A stretch of 64,000 nucleotides of DNA, taken from assembly GCA_902492935.1 (NCBI GenBank), contig CABUNJ010000009.1, forward strand, positions 20,741 to 84,740. The letters run 5' to 3'. The translations under genes were made by a program, and so were the position numbers. The notes beneath the pieces are model-generated. The model was given only the letters and a program-made list of their open reading frames with translations, did not search any database and was not told the origin of the DNA. The stretch is from an uncultured Collinsella sp. Its GTDB lineage: Bacteria; Actinomycetota; Coriobacteriia; Coriobacteriales; Coriobacteriaceae. Below, piece after piece: positions 49,387 through 57,984 of this stretch; positions within the stretch are counted from its first letter, which is position 1; the number at the start of each line of letters is the position of its first letter.

Positions 49387-52104
49387 ATGGAAACTGTCAG
49401 CAATTACACCGAAACGCTCGAAAAGACCGTCCGCGACCTTCTCGAGCGGCAGGATGATCTGATCAGGACCGCCTTTACCGACCAGCTTAGCGGGCTTGGC
49501 AACCGTGGCGGCTTTGCCCGTTCCCTCGAAGAGCTCTGGGAGCAGGACGCCCCCGTTACCATGGCGTTCATCGATATCGACAATCTCAAGCACTGCAACG
49601 ACGTCTTTGGACATGACGAGGGCAACCGCTATATCTTGCAGGTAAGTCTCTATCTTAAGCTGTATATGAAGGTGGGCGAAGCGGCGTTTCGCATAGGCGG
49701 CGACGAGTTTGCCATCCTATCTACGATTGCAACCGAGGACGACCTCGCCGAACGTCTGAAACGCTGCCGAACGGTTCTGCTCAAAAACAACGATTCCGAG
49801 ATGCCCCACTCGTTTAGCTACGGAGTGTCACATGCCGACCCCGCCCTGGGCGAAGCTTCCAATCGCATGACGCTCGATGCCGACCATCGCATGTACGACT
49901 ACAAGCTACGTCATGCCATGCACCTCGATCGACGCAATATCACGCAAGTTCACGCCGACGACTTCGAAATAAGCGATCGTATTTTTGACGCCTTTTCGAT
50001 GCTCAACGAGGGCCGTTATTTCTTTATCGAGAACTTGGACAAACATCGCACCCTTTGGTCACAAGGTGCCTTGCGCGATCTCGGCCTTCCCTCGGAGCAC
50101 ATAGACAACTGTCGCGATTACTGGAAAACGCGCGTCCATCCCGACGACCTTGAGGCCTGCATCAACGACATCGACCAAGTCTACAACGACACCAAGCACC
50201 GTCGCGTCATGCAGTATCGTGTGCGCAACGCCGTCGGCGACTACGTCCTTTGCCGTGCTCGCGGGTTTCGTATCGACGGCGACGGAAATGTCCCCTCACT
50301 CTATGTCGGCGAGCTCGTCAACCACTCACTTGCCGAAACCGTCGACGCCGCCACAGGCCTCGGAACGCAGCGCATGCTGGCCAACGCCATCGACGCCTGC
50401 CGCCGCGATCGTTGCGAGACAGGGCTTATAGCGGTGCGCGTTCGTGGTACGACAAAGCTCAACGAGCTCTACGGGGCCGAGGCTGTCGACAACATGCTTG
50501 CCGAATACGCAGGCCGCATGCTGTCGATCACCCGCGGCAGGAGCCGGGTCTACCGTTCACGAAGCGTCCAGTTCGTCGTGCTCAGCAACGACCTAGACCA
50601 CGAGGCATTCGAGCAACTGACCCGCCACCTTAAAGAGGCCGTTTTCGCTCCCGTTCGAATCGCAGGCGACACCATTACTCCCGTCTGCCTTGTCGTCCCG
50701 GCCTTTTACGAGCACTTAACCCATCAAGCGACCGCCGTTTTAGGCGAACTCGACCGTCGCCTTCGCACGGCCGGCGGGCTTGTTCCCAACGACAGCCTCC
50801 CCATACCCGAGGCGGAGCGCAAAAGCGCCATAGCCGAACGTATCGACTCGCTCACGGGCCTCTATCGACCCAGCGAGTTTTTGCGGCGCGCCAACGCATT
50901 TCTCGAGGCAAGGCGCAACGGCACCTGGTGCATCGCCACGATCGACATGGGCCACATGCGCCTGTTTAATGAATGGCACGGCCAAGCCGAGGGCGACCGC
51001 GTGCTCGCCGATGTGGGCACGGTCCTCAAGGACATCGAGAATGCCGATATGGGCGTCGCGGGATACTGGGGCCAAGATGACTTTTGCGTACTCATCCCCT
51101 TTAAGCACATCACCGTCCATCAAATCTACAACCGCGTTCGTGAGGCAGTAGCCAGGCATGATGACGGCGTAGGTTTTTGGCCGTCCATGGGCGTTTACCC
51201 CATCGACTCCAATGAGGAGATCACCATCGATGCGCAGGCAAAGGCCATGTTTACCAATCGGCGCGCAAAAAACGACTTTAAGGAGCGCATTGCCATTTTC
51301 TGCCCCGCGGAGTACGAGCGCGAAGTCGCGTTCCACCGCACGCTGACCGAATTCCAGTACGCGCTCTCAGATGGTCGTATTACCTACCACTTGCAGCCCC
51401 AGGTCGATATGGAAACCGGTGAGATTATTGGCGCCGAAGCACTCACCCGCTGGATTGACAAGGACGGCTCTCTCATTTCGCCCGCAACGTTTATCCCCGC
51501 ACTCGAGGAAAGTGGCTTTGTGGTGACGCTCGACAAGTACATTTGGCAGGGTGTCGCCTCGTGGCTGCGCAAGCGCATCGATCGAGGACTTCGTGTGGTT
51601 CCGGTTTCGCTTAATGTGTCGCGCGTGGATATCCTTGCCTGCGACGTTGCCGAACATATGGGGGCGCTTGCCGCCCAATACAACCTACCGCCCGAGCTCA
51701 TGCGTATCGAAATCACCGAGACGGCTTATACGGGAGAGTCCGAGGCCGTGGACAAACTGACGGCCGACCTGCACACCCGCGGCTTCTCGACCTATATGGA
51801 CGATTTTGGCACCGGTCAGTCCACGCTCGCGATGCTCAAGAACGTCAACGTCGACGTCATCAAGCTCGACCGCGCCTTTGTACCCACCGACCGCGATCAA
51901 GGCCGCAGCACGCAAATCATTTCATCGATGCTCGAAATGGCGCAGTCGCTCCATCTGCCCGTCGAGGTCGAAGGCGTCGAGACAAATGAGCAGGCGAACA
52001 TGCTACGACAAATGGGCGCCCGCTACGCTCAGGGCTTCCTCTACTACCGCCCCATGCCGGCGAAGGATTTTGAGGCATTGCTCGATGGTGGCAATAACAA
52101 CTGA
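49387..52104 (+). CDS. Multi-domain GGDEF-PAS-GGDEF-GGDEF-EAL protein
   Basis: A 905-residue cyclic-di-GMP protein without membrane segments. Order: a GGDEF domain with intact FRIGGDEF (residues 102-108); a PAS-like domain (~200-310, RVHPDDLEACIND); a degenerate GGDEF (~320-470, starting DAATGLGTQRML, without the active-site motif); another degenerate GGDEF (~485-640) whose active site reads YWGQDDF; and an EAL domain (~650-905) with all usual residues: GAEALTRW, LNVSR, IEITETAY, MDDFGTGQS, VIKLDR and EGVET. Both synthesis and hydrolysis look possible. No ribosome site is obvious before the ATG. The next gene is a shorter paralogue. Confidence 0.88.
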   Translation: METVSNYTETLEKTVRDLLERQDDLIRTAFTDQLSGLGNRGGFARSLEELWEQDAPVTMAFIDIDNLKHCNDVFGHDEGNRYILQVSLYLKLYMKVGEAAFRIGGDEFAILSTIATEDDLAERLKRCRTVLLKNNDSEMPHSFSYGVSHADPALGEASNRMTLDADHRMYDYKLRHAMHLDRRNITQVHADDFEISDRIFDAFSMLNEGRYFFIENLDKHRTLWSQGALRDLGLPSEHIDNCRDYWKTRVHPDDLEACINDIDQVYNDTKHRRVMQYRVRNAVGDYVLCRARGFRIDGDGNVPSLYVGELVNHSLAETVDAATGLGTQRMLANAIDACRRDRCETGLIAVRVRGTTKLNELYGAEAVDNMLAEYAGRMLSITRGRSRVYRSRSVQFVVLSNDLDHEAFEQLTRHLKEAVFAPVRIAGDTITPVCLVVPAFYEHLTHQATAVLGELDRRLRTAGGLVPNDSLPIPEAERKSAIAERIDSLTGLYRPSEFLRRANAFLEARRNGTWCIATIDMGHMRLFNEWHGQAEGDRVLADVGTVLKDIENADMGVAGYWGQDDFCVLIPFKHITVHQIYNRVREAVARHDDGVGFWPSMGVYPIDSNEEITIDAQAKAMFTNRRAKNDFKERIAIFCPAEYEREVAFHRTLTEFQYALSDGRITYHLQPQVDMETGEIIGAEALTRWIDKDGSLISPATFIPALEESGFVVTLDKYIWQGVASWLRKRIDRGLRVVPVSLNVSRVDILACDVAEHMGALAAQYNLPPELMRIEITETAYTGESEAVDKLTADLHTRGFSTYMDDFGTGQSTLAMLKNVNVDVIKLDRAFVPTDRDQGRSTQIISSMLEMAQSLHLPVEVEGVETNEQANMLRQMGARYAQGFLYYRPMPAKDFEALLDGGNNN

Positions 52105-52163
52105 TTCGCTCGCACGCAAAACGCCACCGCCGAAGGGGGAATTTGCCTCCATTAGCTAACTTA

Positions 52164-52192
52164 TATCCCCAATTCAAACCGAATTGGGGATA
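52164..52192. terminator. Perfect hairpin between the two GGDEF genes
   Basis: TATCCCCAATTC and GAATTGGGGATA form a 12-base stem around AAACC, 60 bases after the first GGDEF gene. No T-run. It may be a weak terminator, a processing site or an operator for the second gene. Confidence 0.5.
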
Positions 52193-52231
52193 TGATACAA
52201 ACCATTGTTCCGCCCAAGGAGGTTATCCATC

Positions 52232-53761
52232 ATGAACGAGCCATATCGCCTGGGCGAGCAATCGATTATTGCCTATCTTCAGCGACTTGCGAATGGCATC
52301 TCGACCGCCGAACTCGATGTTGCCGCGCTGCCTGCTGAGCTACGCGCCGTTGGCGAGCAACTGCAAAAGACGCATGCCATCCTGCAACAAGAGCGCCGGC
52401 TGCTTGAGCGCAACGCCTATATCGATCCGCTCACCAACTTGGGCAACCGCAGCGGACTCGACCGTCACGTCGAGCAGCTCTGGCGCAAAGGCGACCCCTT
52501 CACCTGCGCCTATATTGACATCGACCATCTCAAGCATTGCAATGATAGGTTTGGCCACGCCGAAGGCAATCGCTATATTCTGAGCATCTGCCGCACGCTC
52601 TCCGAAACCATGGAGCACGATGAGATGCTATTCCGTATCGGTGGAGACGAGTTTGTGCTTATCTCGCTCTCCGCAAACGAGACTGAACTCGAGCAGCGCT
52701 TGGAGCAGGTACGTGCCGGGCTGATCGAGGCGAGCTCAGATGGCAAGGCGCCCATAATTGCCAGCTTTAGCTTTGGCTGCTCGCGCGTCGATCCACTTGC
52801 CGGCGACACGCGTCGCCAGATGACGATGGATGCCGATCGCAAGATGTATCGCTATAAGCTCATGCATCGTGTGCAGCAACCGAAAGACGATGACGCGCCG
52901 CAACGCCCAATCGTCGATCAGCTTCCGTGCAACGACCGGGTGTTCCAAGCGATCTCCATGAGCTCCGAGACGCGCTATCCCTTTATCCTCAATCTCGATT
53001 CGGGCGAATCGCAATGGTCGGTTAACGCCGTGCGCGATTTTGACCTGCCCTCCCAGCACCCTTTTAACTCACTCGACATGTGGCTCGCCCGCGTTCATCC
53101 CGAGGAACGCGACAACGTACGCGCCGAGCTCGACATGGTGATAAACGGCACGTGGCACTTCCACTACATGCAGTATCGCGTAATGGATGCCACCGGAAAA
53201 TACGCGCTTTGCGACTGCACGGGCTACCGCTTGGACGGCACCGATACCGAGCCCAGCATGTATGTGGGCATTATCGTCAACCGAAGCCTAGCGGATACGA
53301 CCGACTCGGTAACGGGCCTGGGCGATGTCCACGCGCTGGTCAACGCTATTGGAGAGATGCGCCGCGTGCCGCACGAGGCAGGCTTTATTGCCATTAAGGT
53401 CGACGATATCGCCGAGGTCAATGCCCGCTTTGGATTCGATGCAGGCGACCGCGTGCTCGCCGAAAGCGCCGCCTGCCTCATGGATTGTTCGCGCGGCAAG
53501 GGCCGCCTGTTCCGCTCGACGGGGCCGACATTCGTGGCACTCTTCGATGAGCTCGGCCCCGAGGCAATCGATGAGATCGCAAGCGACATCGAACGGTTCC
53601 TGGGTTCTCCCGTGCTCATCGGCTCGCTTGAATATCAGCCGCCCATTCGCGTGGCCACGCTCCATCTGGACGGCGTCGACCGTCAGCCTGTTTCCATTTT
53701 GAACGAGCTTAAAGCGTTGCTCGGGAAAGCCGTGCAGGTGCCAGGTACCAAACTGGATTAG
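52232..53761 (+). CDS. GGDEF-PAS-degenerate GGDEF protein
   Basis: A 509-residue cytoplasmic protein. ATG at 52232 has AAGGAGG upstream. After a coiled-coil-like N-terminus (~1-70) comes a GGDEF domain with intact FRIGGDEF (about residue 134) and the IDIDHLKHCNDRFGH substrate region. A PAS-like domain follows (RVHPEERDNVRAE) and then a degenerate GGDEF (~365-505, starting DSVTGLGDVHAL). The order and phrases such as YIDIDHLKHCN and YRVMDA match the first ~470 residues of the upstream protein, so the two arose by duplication. It lacks EAL, so it is a probable diguanylate cyclase. Confidence 0.87.
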   Translation: MNEPYRLGEQSIIAYLQRLANGISTAELDVAALPAELRAVGEQLQKTHAILQQERRLLERNAYIDPLTNLGNRSGLDRHVEQLWRKGDPFTCAYIDIDHLKHCNDRFGHAEGNRYILSICRTLSETMEHDEMLFRIGGDEFVLISLSANETELEQRLEQVRAGLIEASSDGKAPIIASFSFGCSRVDPLAGDTRRQMTMDADRKMYRYKLMHRVQQPKDDDAPQRPIVDQLPCNDRVFQAISMSSETRYPFILNLDSGESQWSVNAVRDFDLPSQHPFNSLDMWLARVHPEERDNVRAELDMVINGTWHFHYMQYRVMDATGKYALCDCTGYRLDGTDTEPSMYVGIIVNRSLADTTDSVTGLGDVHALVNAIGEMRRVPHEAGFIAIKVDDIAEVNARFGFDAGDRVLAESAACLMDCSRGKGRLFRSTGPTFVALFDELGPEAIDEIASDIERFLGSPVLIGSLEYQPPIRVATLHLDGVDRQPVSILNELKALLGKAVQVPGTKLD

Positions 53762-53835
53762 CACCGCGCCCGCACCGCCTCCCCCATCGTGCGATAATCC
53801 TCTGCAGAAGTCACCAAAAGCAGAGGGAGTTTGTG

Positions 53836-54459
53836 ATGAAGGTTCTTTTGGTCAACGGCAGTCCCAAGGCAAACGGTAACACCGCTCGCGCACTCGCCGA
53901 GGTCGCCGAGCAACTTAATGCAGAAGGCATTGATACCGAGGTGTTTCAGCTGGGCGCCAAGCCCATTCGCGATTGCATCGGTTGCGGCCAGTGCGGCAAG
54001 CTTGGCGGTCGCTGCACCTTTGACGACGACGTGGTGAACGAGCTAATCGCTGCCGCCGAGCAGGCAGATGGTTTTGTCTTTGGCTCACCCGTCTACTATG
54101 CGCACCCCAGCGGACGCATCCTTTCGGCCCTCGATCGCGCCTTCTATGCAGGCGGGCATGCCTTTGAGCACAAACCCGGCGCCGCGGTTGCCGTCGCCCG
54201 TCGCGGCGGCACGTCGACCACCTTCGATGTGCTCAACAAGTACTTCACCATCAACCAAATGCCCGTGGTTGCTTCCACCTACTGGAACAACGTGTTTGGC
54301 CGCGTGCCCGGCGACGCCGATGGGGACGCCGAGGGCCTTGCCACTATGCGAAACATCGGCAAAAACATGGCCTGGCTCCTGCGCTGCATCGAGGCGGGAC
54401 AAGCCGCCGGTATCAACGCACCCGAGGCAGATCGCGCAACGACCAACTTCATCAGGTAG
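53836..54459 (+). CDS. Flavodoxin-like NAD(P)H-dependent oxidoreductase
   Basis: A 207-residue FMN reductase-type protein. The phosphate-binding loop is LVNGSPKANGNTA (residues ~5-17), followed by a cysteine cluster CIGCGQCGKLGGRC (residues ~49-62) typical of iron-sulfur flavoproteins, and GSPVYYAHPSG. ATG at 53836 is used; a GTG one codon earlier is nearly as good for the GAGGGAG ribosome site. It lies 11 bases before the ArsC-like gene and is probably co-transcribed with it. The role in redox metabolism is general. Confidence 0.83.
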   Translation: MKVLLVNGSPKANGNTARALAEVAEQLNAEGIDTEVFQLGAKPIRDCIGCGQCGKLGGRCTFDDDVVNELIAAAEQADGFVFGSPVYYAHPSGRILSALDRAFYAGGHAFEHKPGAAVAVARRGGTSTTFDVLNKYFTINQMPVVASTYWNNVFGRVPGDADGDAEGLATMRNIGKNMAWLLRCIEAGQAAGINAPEADRATTNFIR

Positions 54460-54470
54460 AACGGCGGAGC

Positions 54471-54812
54471 ATGAATATCCAGATTTTTGGCACCAAAAAG
54501 TCCTTCGATACCAAGAAAGCACAGCGCTTCTTCAAAGAGCGCCGCATTAAGGTGCAGTTTATTGACCTTAAGGAAAAGGAGATGAGCAAGGGCGAGCTCA
54601 CGAGCGTGATGCAGGCGGTCGGCGGCATCGACAAGCTGCTCAATCCCAAGGCCAAGGACGAGGAGACGCTCGCGCTCATCCAGCACCTCACCCCCAGCCA
54701 GCGCTTTGACAAGCTGCTCGAGAACCAGCAGGTTCTCGCCGAACCCATCGTGCGCAACGGCAAAAAGGCCACCGTCGGTTATTGCCCCGATGTATGGGGA
54801 GCCTGGGAGTAG
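54471..54812 (+). CDS. ArsC-family thioredoxin-fold protein lacking the active-site Cys
   Basis: A 113-residue protein of the ArsC/Spx fold. It starts MNIQIFGTKKSFDTKKAQRF. In this subfamily a Cys or selenocysteine normally occupies the position that is Ser11 here. VQFIDLKEKEMSKGE and the C-terminal LAEPIVRNGKKATVGY follow the family. There is no TGA codon at the site, so it is not a selenoprotein. Without the Cys it cannot reduce arsenate by the known mechanism. Function is unknown. It follows the flavodoxin-like gene. Confidence 0.75.
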   Translation: MNIQIFGTKKSFDTKKAQRFFKERRIKVQFIDLKEKEMSKGELTSVMQAVGGIDKLLNPKAKDEETLALIQHLTPSQRFDKLLENQQVLAEPIVRNGKKATVGYCPDVWGAWE

Positions 54813-54898
54813 CTTGTGTTATTTGCCGGCTCGTGGGTATAAGAGCAGGCGTTTGGCATAAGATTCAACTGTAAGCCATGTCTAACAAAGGAGGGCAC

Positions 54899-56029
54899 AT
54901 GCCCAACAAACCCGTGAAGATTATCATGCTTACCGGATACCTCGGTGCCGGTAAGACCACGCTGCTCAACCACATCCTTGCTAACGACGGCGGTATCCGC
55001 GCCGCCGTGATCGTCAACGATATCGGCGAGATCAACGTCGACGCCAGCCTCATCGCCGACGGTGGCCTTTCCGAGACCGACGACCTCATCCCGCTCACCA
55101 ACGGCTGCATCTGCTGCACGCTTTCGGACGACCTTGCCAACCAGCTGCAGGGCATCGCCGATTCGGGCAAGTTCGACTACATCATCATCGAGGCATCGGG
55201 TATCTGCGAGCCTATCCCCATCGCCTACACTATCTCGAGCTTCTGCGACGAGGCCAAGGTGGGCGGCGAGCCCAAGCTCGCGCTCGACAACATCGTGGCT
55301 GTGGTCGACTGCGCCCGCATGTACGACGAGTTCAACGGCGGCCGCGACCTGCTGGCAGAGGATATCGACGAGGACGACATCGAGAGCTTACTCATCCAGC
55401 AGATCGAGTTCTGCTCTACGCTAATCCTCAACAAGACCGATACCGTGACGCCCGAGCAGATCGCCGAGCTCAAGGCCATCGTGCGCAGCCTGCAGAAGGA
55501 CGCCGTGATTGTCGAGGCTCAAAACGGTGAGGTTCCCATGGAGGAGCTGCTCGATACCGACCGCTTCGACTTTATGCGCGCCTATAACTCCGCCGCTTGG
55601 ATCGAGGCCATGGAGCATCCCGAGGAGCACGACGACCCCGAGGTGCTCGAGTACGACATCGAGACCTTTGTGTACTCGCGCCGCAAGCCGTTTGACCTGC
55701 AGAAGTTCACCAATTTTGTTGAGCAGGAGTGGCCCGACGAGGTCATCCGCGTCAAGGGTCCGCTGTGGCAGACCGGCGATCCGGACATGTGCTACATGTT
55801 TGAGCAGGCCGGCCACCAGATGCGCCTGATGGAGAACGGCCTGTTTGTCGATTCGGCGCCCGAGGGCGAGAAGCAGAAGATCATCGACGAGAACCCCGAG
55901 ATCATGCAGATTTGGGACGACGAGACGGGCGACCGCATGACGAGCCTGTGCATCATCGGCCGTCACATGGACAAGGATGCGCTCATCGCCTCCCTCGATG
56001 CCTGCCTGACCGACTGGCACCGCGCCTAG
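54899..56029 (+). CDS. CobW/COG0523 G3E-family GTPase
   Basis: A 376-residue metal-chaperone-type GTPase. ATG at 54899 follows AAAGGAGGG. Walker A is GYLGAGKTT (residues ~13-21). The metal-binding CxCC motif is C70-I-C72-C73 in NGCICCTLSDD, then IIEASGICEP and LILNKTD (guanine specificity). The C-terminal CobW domain begins near residue 260 (FVYSRRKPFDLQKF). Members deliver zinc, cobalt or other metals to client proteins. No Zur-type box is recognised upstream and no client is adjacent, so the metal is not assigned. Confidence 0.9.
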   Translation: MPNKPVKIIMLTGYLGAGKTTLLNHILANDGGIRAAVIVNDIGEINVDASLIADGGLSETDDLIPLTNGCICCTLSDDLANQLQGIADSGKFDYIIIEASGICEPIPIAYTISSFCDEAKVGGEPKLALDNIVAVVDCARMYDEFNGGRDLLAEDIDEDDIESLLIQQIEFCSTLILNKTDTVTPEQIAELKAIVRSLQKDAVIVEAQNGEVPMEELLDTDRFDFMRAYNSAAWIEAMEHPEEHDDPEVLEYDIETFVYSRRKPFDLQKFTNFVEQEWPDEVIRVKGPLWQTGDPDMCYMFEQAGHQMRLMENGLFVDSAPEGEKQKIIDENPEIMQIWDDETGDRMTSLCIIGRHMDKDALIASLDACLTDWHRA

Positions 56030-56068
56030 GTTTATCCAAGCGGGCATTTTTCCGCCTATGTAACCGCC

Positions 56069-56103
56069 AAACCACCACGAAGGTGCTCTTCGTGGTGGTT
56101 TTT
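56069..56103 (+). terminator. Terminator after the CobW gene
   Basis: AAACCACCACGAAG and CTTCGTGGTGGTTT form a 14-base perfect stem around GTGCT, then TTT. The stem resembles the hairpin repeat at 16203-16241, which suggests a repeat taken into use as a terminator or the reverse. Confidence 0.8.
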
Positions 56104-56124
56104 CGTTCTGAGCCAAGGAGATTC

Positions 56125-56724
56125 ATGTTCAACATTGTGCTGTATGCGCCCGAGATTCCGGCCAATACGGGCAATATCGGCCGTACCTGCGTGGTCACCG
56201 GCGCCCGCCTGCATCTGGTGGAGCCGCTGGGCTTCTCGCTCGACGACAAAACGGTACGTCGCGCCGGCCTGGGCTACTGGCAAAACTTGGACGTGACGAC
56301 CTATGCCGGCTGGGAGGATTTCCTTGCACGCAACGGTCTCTCCCCTGCCGACGAGCGCCTACATCTGCTGACCAAAAAGGCACGCCGCACCTATGCGCAG
56401 AGCACCTACCGCGATGGCGACTACTTGGTCTTTGGCAGCGAGAGCTCGGGCATTCCCGAGCCACTGCTTGCCGCGGCGCCCGAGCGCTGCGAGCGCATCC
56501 CTATGCTGCGCGATTGCGACTCGCTCGATAACGCCGAGGCTTGGGAAGCCCACGAGGAATCGCTCGGACATACCGAGGGCAGCCACGAGGCTATCCTTCA
56601 ACAGGACATCTGCGGCAACTTCGTCAACCCGGACGACTACCGCATCAGCGCCCTCAACCTCTCCAACAGCGCCGCCATCGTCCTCTACGAAGCCCTGCGC
56701 CAAACAGGCTTTCCGGGAATGTGA
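56125..56724 (+). CDS. trmL: tRNA (cytidine/uridine-34-2'-O)-methyltransferase TrmL
   Basis: A 199-residue SPOUT methyltransferase that modifies the wobble base of leucine tRNAs. ATG at 56125 follows AAGGAG. Motifs: PEIPANTGNIGRTC (motif 1), RRAGLGYW, YLVFGSESSGIPEPLL (motif 2) and ALNLSNSAAIVLYEALRQ (motif 3, forming the knot). It is longer than the usual ~155 residues because of an extra stretch between motifs 2 and 3 (about residues 118-160), which is unusual. The stop codon lies inside a hairpin repeat. Confidence 0.9.
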   Translation: MFNIVLYAPEIPANTGNIGRTCVVTGARLHLVEPLGFSLDDKTVRRAGLGYWQNLDVTTYAGWEDFLARNGLSPADERLHLLTKKARRTYAQSTYRDGDYLVFGSESSGIPEPLLAAAPERCERIPMLRDCDSLDNAEAWEAHEESLGHTEGSHEAILQQDICGNFVNPDDYRISALNLSNSAAIVLYEALRQTGFPGM

Positions 56725-56750
56725 CGAAGGGGCTGTCCCTTTGTCACATT
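56718..56750. repeat. Hairpin repeat overlapping the trmL stop codon
   Basis: AATGTGACGAAGGG pairs with CCCTTTGTCACATT (one mismatch) around GCTGT. The trmL TGA is part of the left arm. The core GGGGCTGTCCC is shared with 57951-57983. Confidence 0.75.
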
Positions 56751-56762
56751 CAAACGCCATAT

Positions 56763-56818
56763 AGTTAAACGTAATTAATCGCTTTTAACTGAAATTAACT
56801 AGAATAAAATGAAGTTAA
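56763..56818. promoter_or_regulatory. Cluster of AGTTAA/TTAACT boxes before the first AAA gene
   Basis: AGTTAA at 56763-56768, TTAACT at 56785-56790 and 56795-56800, and AGTTAA at 56813-56818 lie in a very AT-rich 80-base region just before the gene start at 56844. It is a likely operator or promoter array. Confidence 0.5.
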
Positions 56819-56843
56819 CCCGAGACGCTAAAGGAAGGGCATT

Positions 56844-57944
56844 GTGAAATATCTCGAAAACCCGTTCACCCCTAGCTTTGGCGAGGTTCCCGCGCATCTT
56901 GCCGGAAGGCAGCAGATTATTCGGGATTTGGACCGTGCCTTCTTGAGCCAGCGCAGGCGCCCAGAATTGACATCGATCTTCTCGGGCGCACGTGGAACCG
57001 GTAAAACCGCTCTCATGTCGTCGCTTGCGACAAGGGCAGAATCCCACGGCTGGATTGCCGTAAAGACAACCGCGCTCCCGGGAATGCTTGAGGAAATCGA
57101 GTTCGGGGCGAAACGTGCTGCCGGCCATCTTATCGACCCGTCTAACAACTTCGAAGTCACCGGTCTCGGAATTGCACCGATCGGCAGCATCGAGGTCAAT
57201 CGCGTTCACGATGCCTCAACCTGGCGTTATCGCATGAGCGACATCATCGACCAGCTCAACGAGGCGGGCACCGGTCTGCTCGTCACGGTTGACGAGGTAG
57301 ACCCGACACTCGACGAGATGATTCAGCTCGCAGCGACGTATCAGCACTTTGTGACCGATGGAAAACGCGTCGCCCTGCTCATGGCGGGACTTCCCAACAA
57401 CGTATCGACGCTACTGAACCACAAGACGGTCTCGTTCCTTCGCCGCGCCCAACAATATCATCTGGGTCGCATTGCCGACTATGACGTGCGCGAGGCCTTG
57501 ATTCGCACAATTCAGGAAAACGATCGCCTGGCAGATGCCGAGGGAATCGATAGAGCCGTTCGCTCGATCTCTGGTTTTCCCTTCCTATTGCAACTCGTAG
57601 GCTACCGTGCCTGGGATCTCACAAGCAATTCGAAAGAAATCTCGTCACGCGACTTTGACCTGGGAATCAAAATCGCGCGCGACGAGATGGACGACCGAAT
57701 CCTCGCGGCAACCTATCGGGAACTCACTGCAGAGGACAAGCGATTCCTCATCGCCATGCTCGATGACGAGGAAGAGTCCACCACCGCTGACCTTGTCGAA
57801 CGCCTTAAGCGTTCGCCGCAGCAGGTCTCCCGCTACCGACGCCGCATGATAGATGCCGGCATCATTGGAGAACGCGGGCGCGGAATCGTCGCATTTGAAT
57901 TGCCATTCTTCCGCGACTATCTCGCGGCTCAATGCGTGAAATAG
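56844..57944 (+). CDS. AAA/Orc-like ATPase with C-terminal winged helix, paralogue 1
   Basis: A 366-residue ATPase of the type often annotated only as ATP-binding protein. GTG at 56844 follows AAGGAAGG. Walker A is FSGARGTGKTAL (residues ~47-58), Walker B LLVTVDEVDP (near 150), sensor-like LMAGLPNNVSTLL, and FLRRAQQYHLGRI. The C-terminal ~90 residues look like a winged helix (LTAEDKRFLIAM ... RSPQQVSRYRRRMIDAGII). The layout resembles Cdc6/Orc1 or STAND regulators. A paralogue lies at 60491 on the other side of the uvrA-like gene. AGTTAA-type boxes upstream suggest self-regulation. Function unknown. Confidence 0.72.
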   Translation: MKYLENPFTPSFGEVPAHLAGRQQIIRDLDRAFLSQRRRPELTSIFSGARGTGKTALMSSLATRAESHGWIAVKTTALPGMLEEIEFGAKRAAGHLIDPSNNFEVTGLGIAPIGSIEVNRVHDASTWRYRMSDIIDQLNEAGTGLLVTVDEVDPTLDEMIQLAATYQHFVTDGKRVALLMAGLPNNVSTLLNHKTVSFLRRAQQYHLGRIADYDVREALIRTIQENDRLADAEGIDRAVRSISGFPFLLQLVGYRAWDLTSNSKEISSRDFDLGIKIARDEMDDRILAATYRELTAEDKRFLIAMLDDEEESTTADLVERLKRSPQQVSRYRRRMIDAGIIGERGRGIVAFELPFFRDYLAAQCVK

Positions 57945-57950
57945 GCATCA

Positions 57951-57983
57951 ATGAGGCAAAGGGGCTGTCCCTTTGCCTCATTG
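57951..57983. repeat. Hairpin repeat between AAA gene and uvrA-like gene
   Basis: AATGAGGCAAAGGG and CCCTTTGCCTCATT are a perfect 14-base stem around GCTGT. It has the same core as 56718-56750 but a different stem. It sits between the convergent AAA and uvrA-like genes. Confidence 0.8.
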
Positions 57984-57984
57984 T

